A DNA stretch of 5,474 nt from an uncultured Clostridium sp. (GTDB lineage Bacteria > Bacillota > Clostridia > Lachnospirales > Lachnospiraceae), in the NCBI GenBank assembly GCA_900541315.1, contig UQJF01000161.1, positions 1-5,474 of the forward strand, written 5' to 3'. Below the pieces are notes generated by a model that saw nothing but the letters and a program-made list of their open reading frames with translations, was not told the DNA's origin and did no database searches. A program made the position numbers and the translations under genes. Positions 5,429-5,474 of the stretch are shown one piece after another (the first letter of the stretch is position 1; each line of letters opens with the position of its first letter).

Positions 5429-5474
5429 CTGTCTCTTATACACATCTCCGAGCCCACGAGACGGAGCTACATCT
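5429..5474. other. Nextera adapter read-through (synthetic sequence)
   Basis: The 19-base Tn5 mosaic end CTGTCTCTTATACACATCT occupies 5429-5447. It is followed by the Nextera read-2 adapter stretch CCGAGCCCACGAGAC (5448-5462), an 8-base block GGAGCTAC where the i7 index sits (5463-5470), and ATCT, the start of the P7 tail. The order and spacing match the known library construct exactly, so this is untrimmed library sequence and not genome. Translated on the minus strand it gives the artefact peptide MGSEMCIRDR, which creates a false start for the truncated minD. Real sequence ends at 5428. Confidence 0.98.

Noticed and set aside
5429..5457. MinD start at GTG 5457 giving MGSEMCIRDR
   Set aside because: These residues come from the transposase adapter on the wrong side of the genome junction; the true N-terminus is off the contig.
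1..5474. Mobile element, CRISPR array, toxin-antitoxin or defence system
   Set aside because: No transposase, integrase, spaced repeats, paired small genes or nuclease motifs were found; the genes are chromosomal wall, division and metabolic genes. The only transposon-derived sequence is the library adapter.

Overview
The window is a contig end from a low-to-moderate GC Firmicute, most likely a gut Clostridia of the Lachnospiraceae type. This is inferred from three things: strong AAGGAGG-type ribosome sites, sigma-A-like promoters, and the gene order minD-minE-rodA-mgsA-dacA, which I know from that group. No 16S or other decisive marker is present. All supported genes lie on the minus strand, so transcription runs from right to left. 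The last 46 bases (5429-5474) are not biological. They are a Nextera transposase end, the adapter, an 8-nt index and the first four bases of the P7 tail, left untrimmed at the contig edge.

Right part (5428 down to 2120) is a tight cell-envelope and division cluster. It holds the 3' two thirds of minD (its N-terminal third lies beyond the contig end), minE with a GTG start, rodA (SEDS glycosyltransferase for elongation), mgsA (methylglyoxal synthase) and a lipoprotein D-Ala-D-Ala carboxypeptidase. Gaps are 13, 1 and 19 bases, and the last pair overlaps by one base (TAATG). The genes are probably co-transcribed from a promoter outside the window, with mreBCD, pbp2 and minC expected upstream. 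MinD/MinE place the division site, RodA polymerises wall glycan, and the carboxypeptidase trims cross-linkable peptides. MgsA is a metabolic passenger, and its usual catalytic Asp is Thr here.

Middle (2119 down to 1514): no terminator follows the carboxypeptidase. A near-consensus sigma-A promoter starts four bases past its stop and drives a small 139-residue P-loop protein of unknown function. A strong intrinsic terminator lies 44 bases past that gene, and a second promoter-like element overlaps the gene's stop codon just before the terminator.

Left part (1517 down to 1): a perfect 14-bp tandem duplication, then a 466-residue membrane-anchored HlyD-like adaptor protein with no transporter partner in view. 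The first 60 bases hold a hairpin with a T-rich tail on the plus strand, suggesting a convergent gene just outside the window. No RNA gene, CRISPR array, insertion sequence or phage gene was seen. The window looks mostly like ordinary chromosome. The points worth checking are the MgsA substitution, the short MinE N-terminus, the uncharacterised P-loop protein and the terminator-containing leader of the HlyD-like gene.
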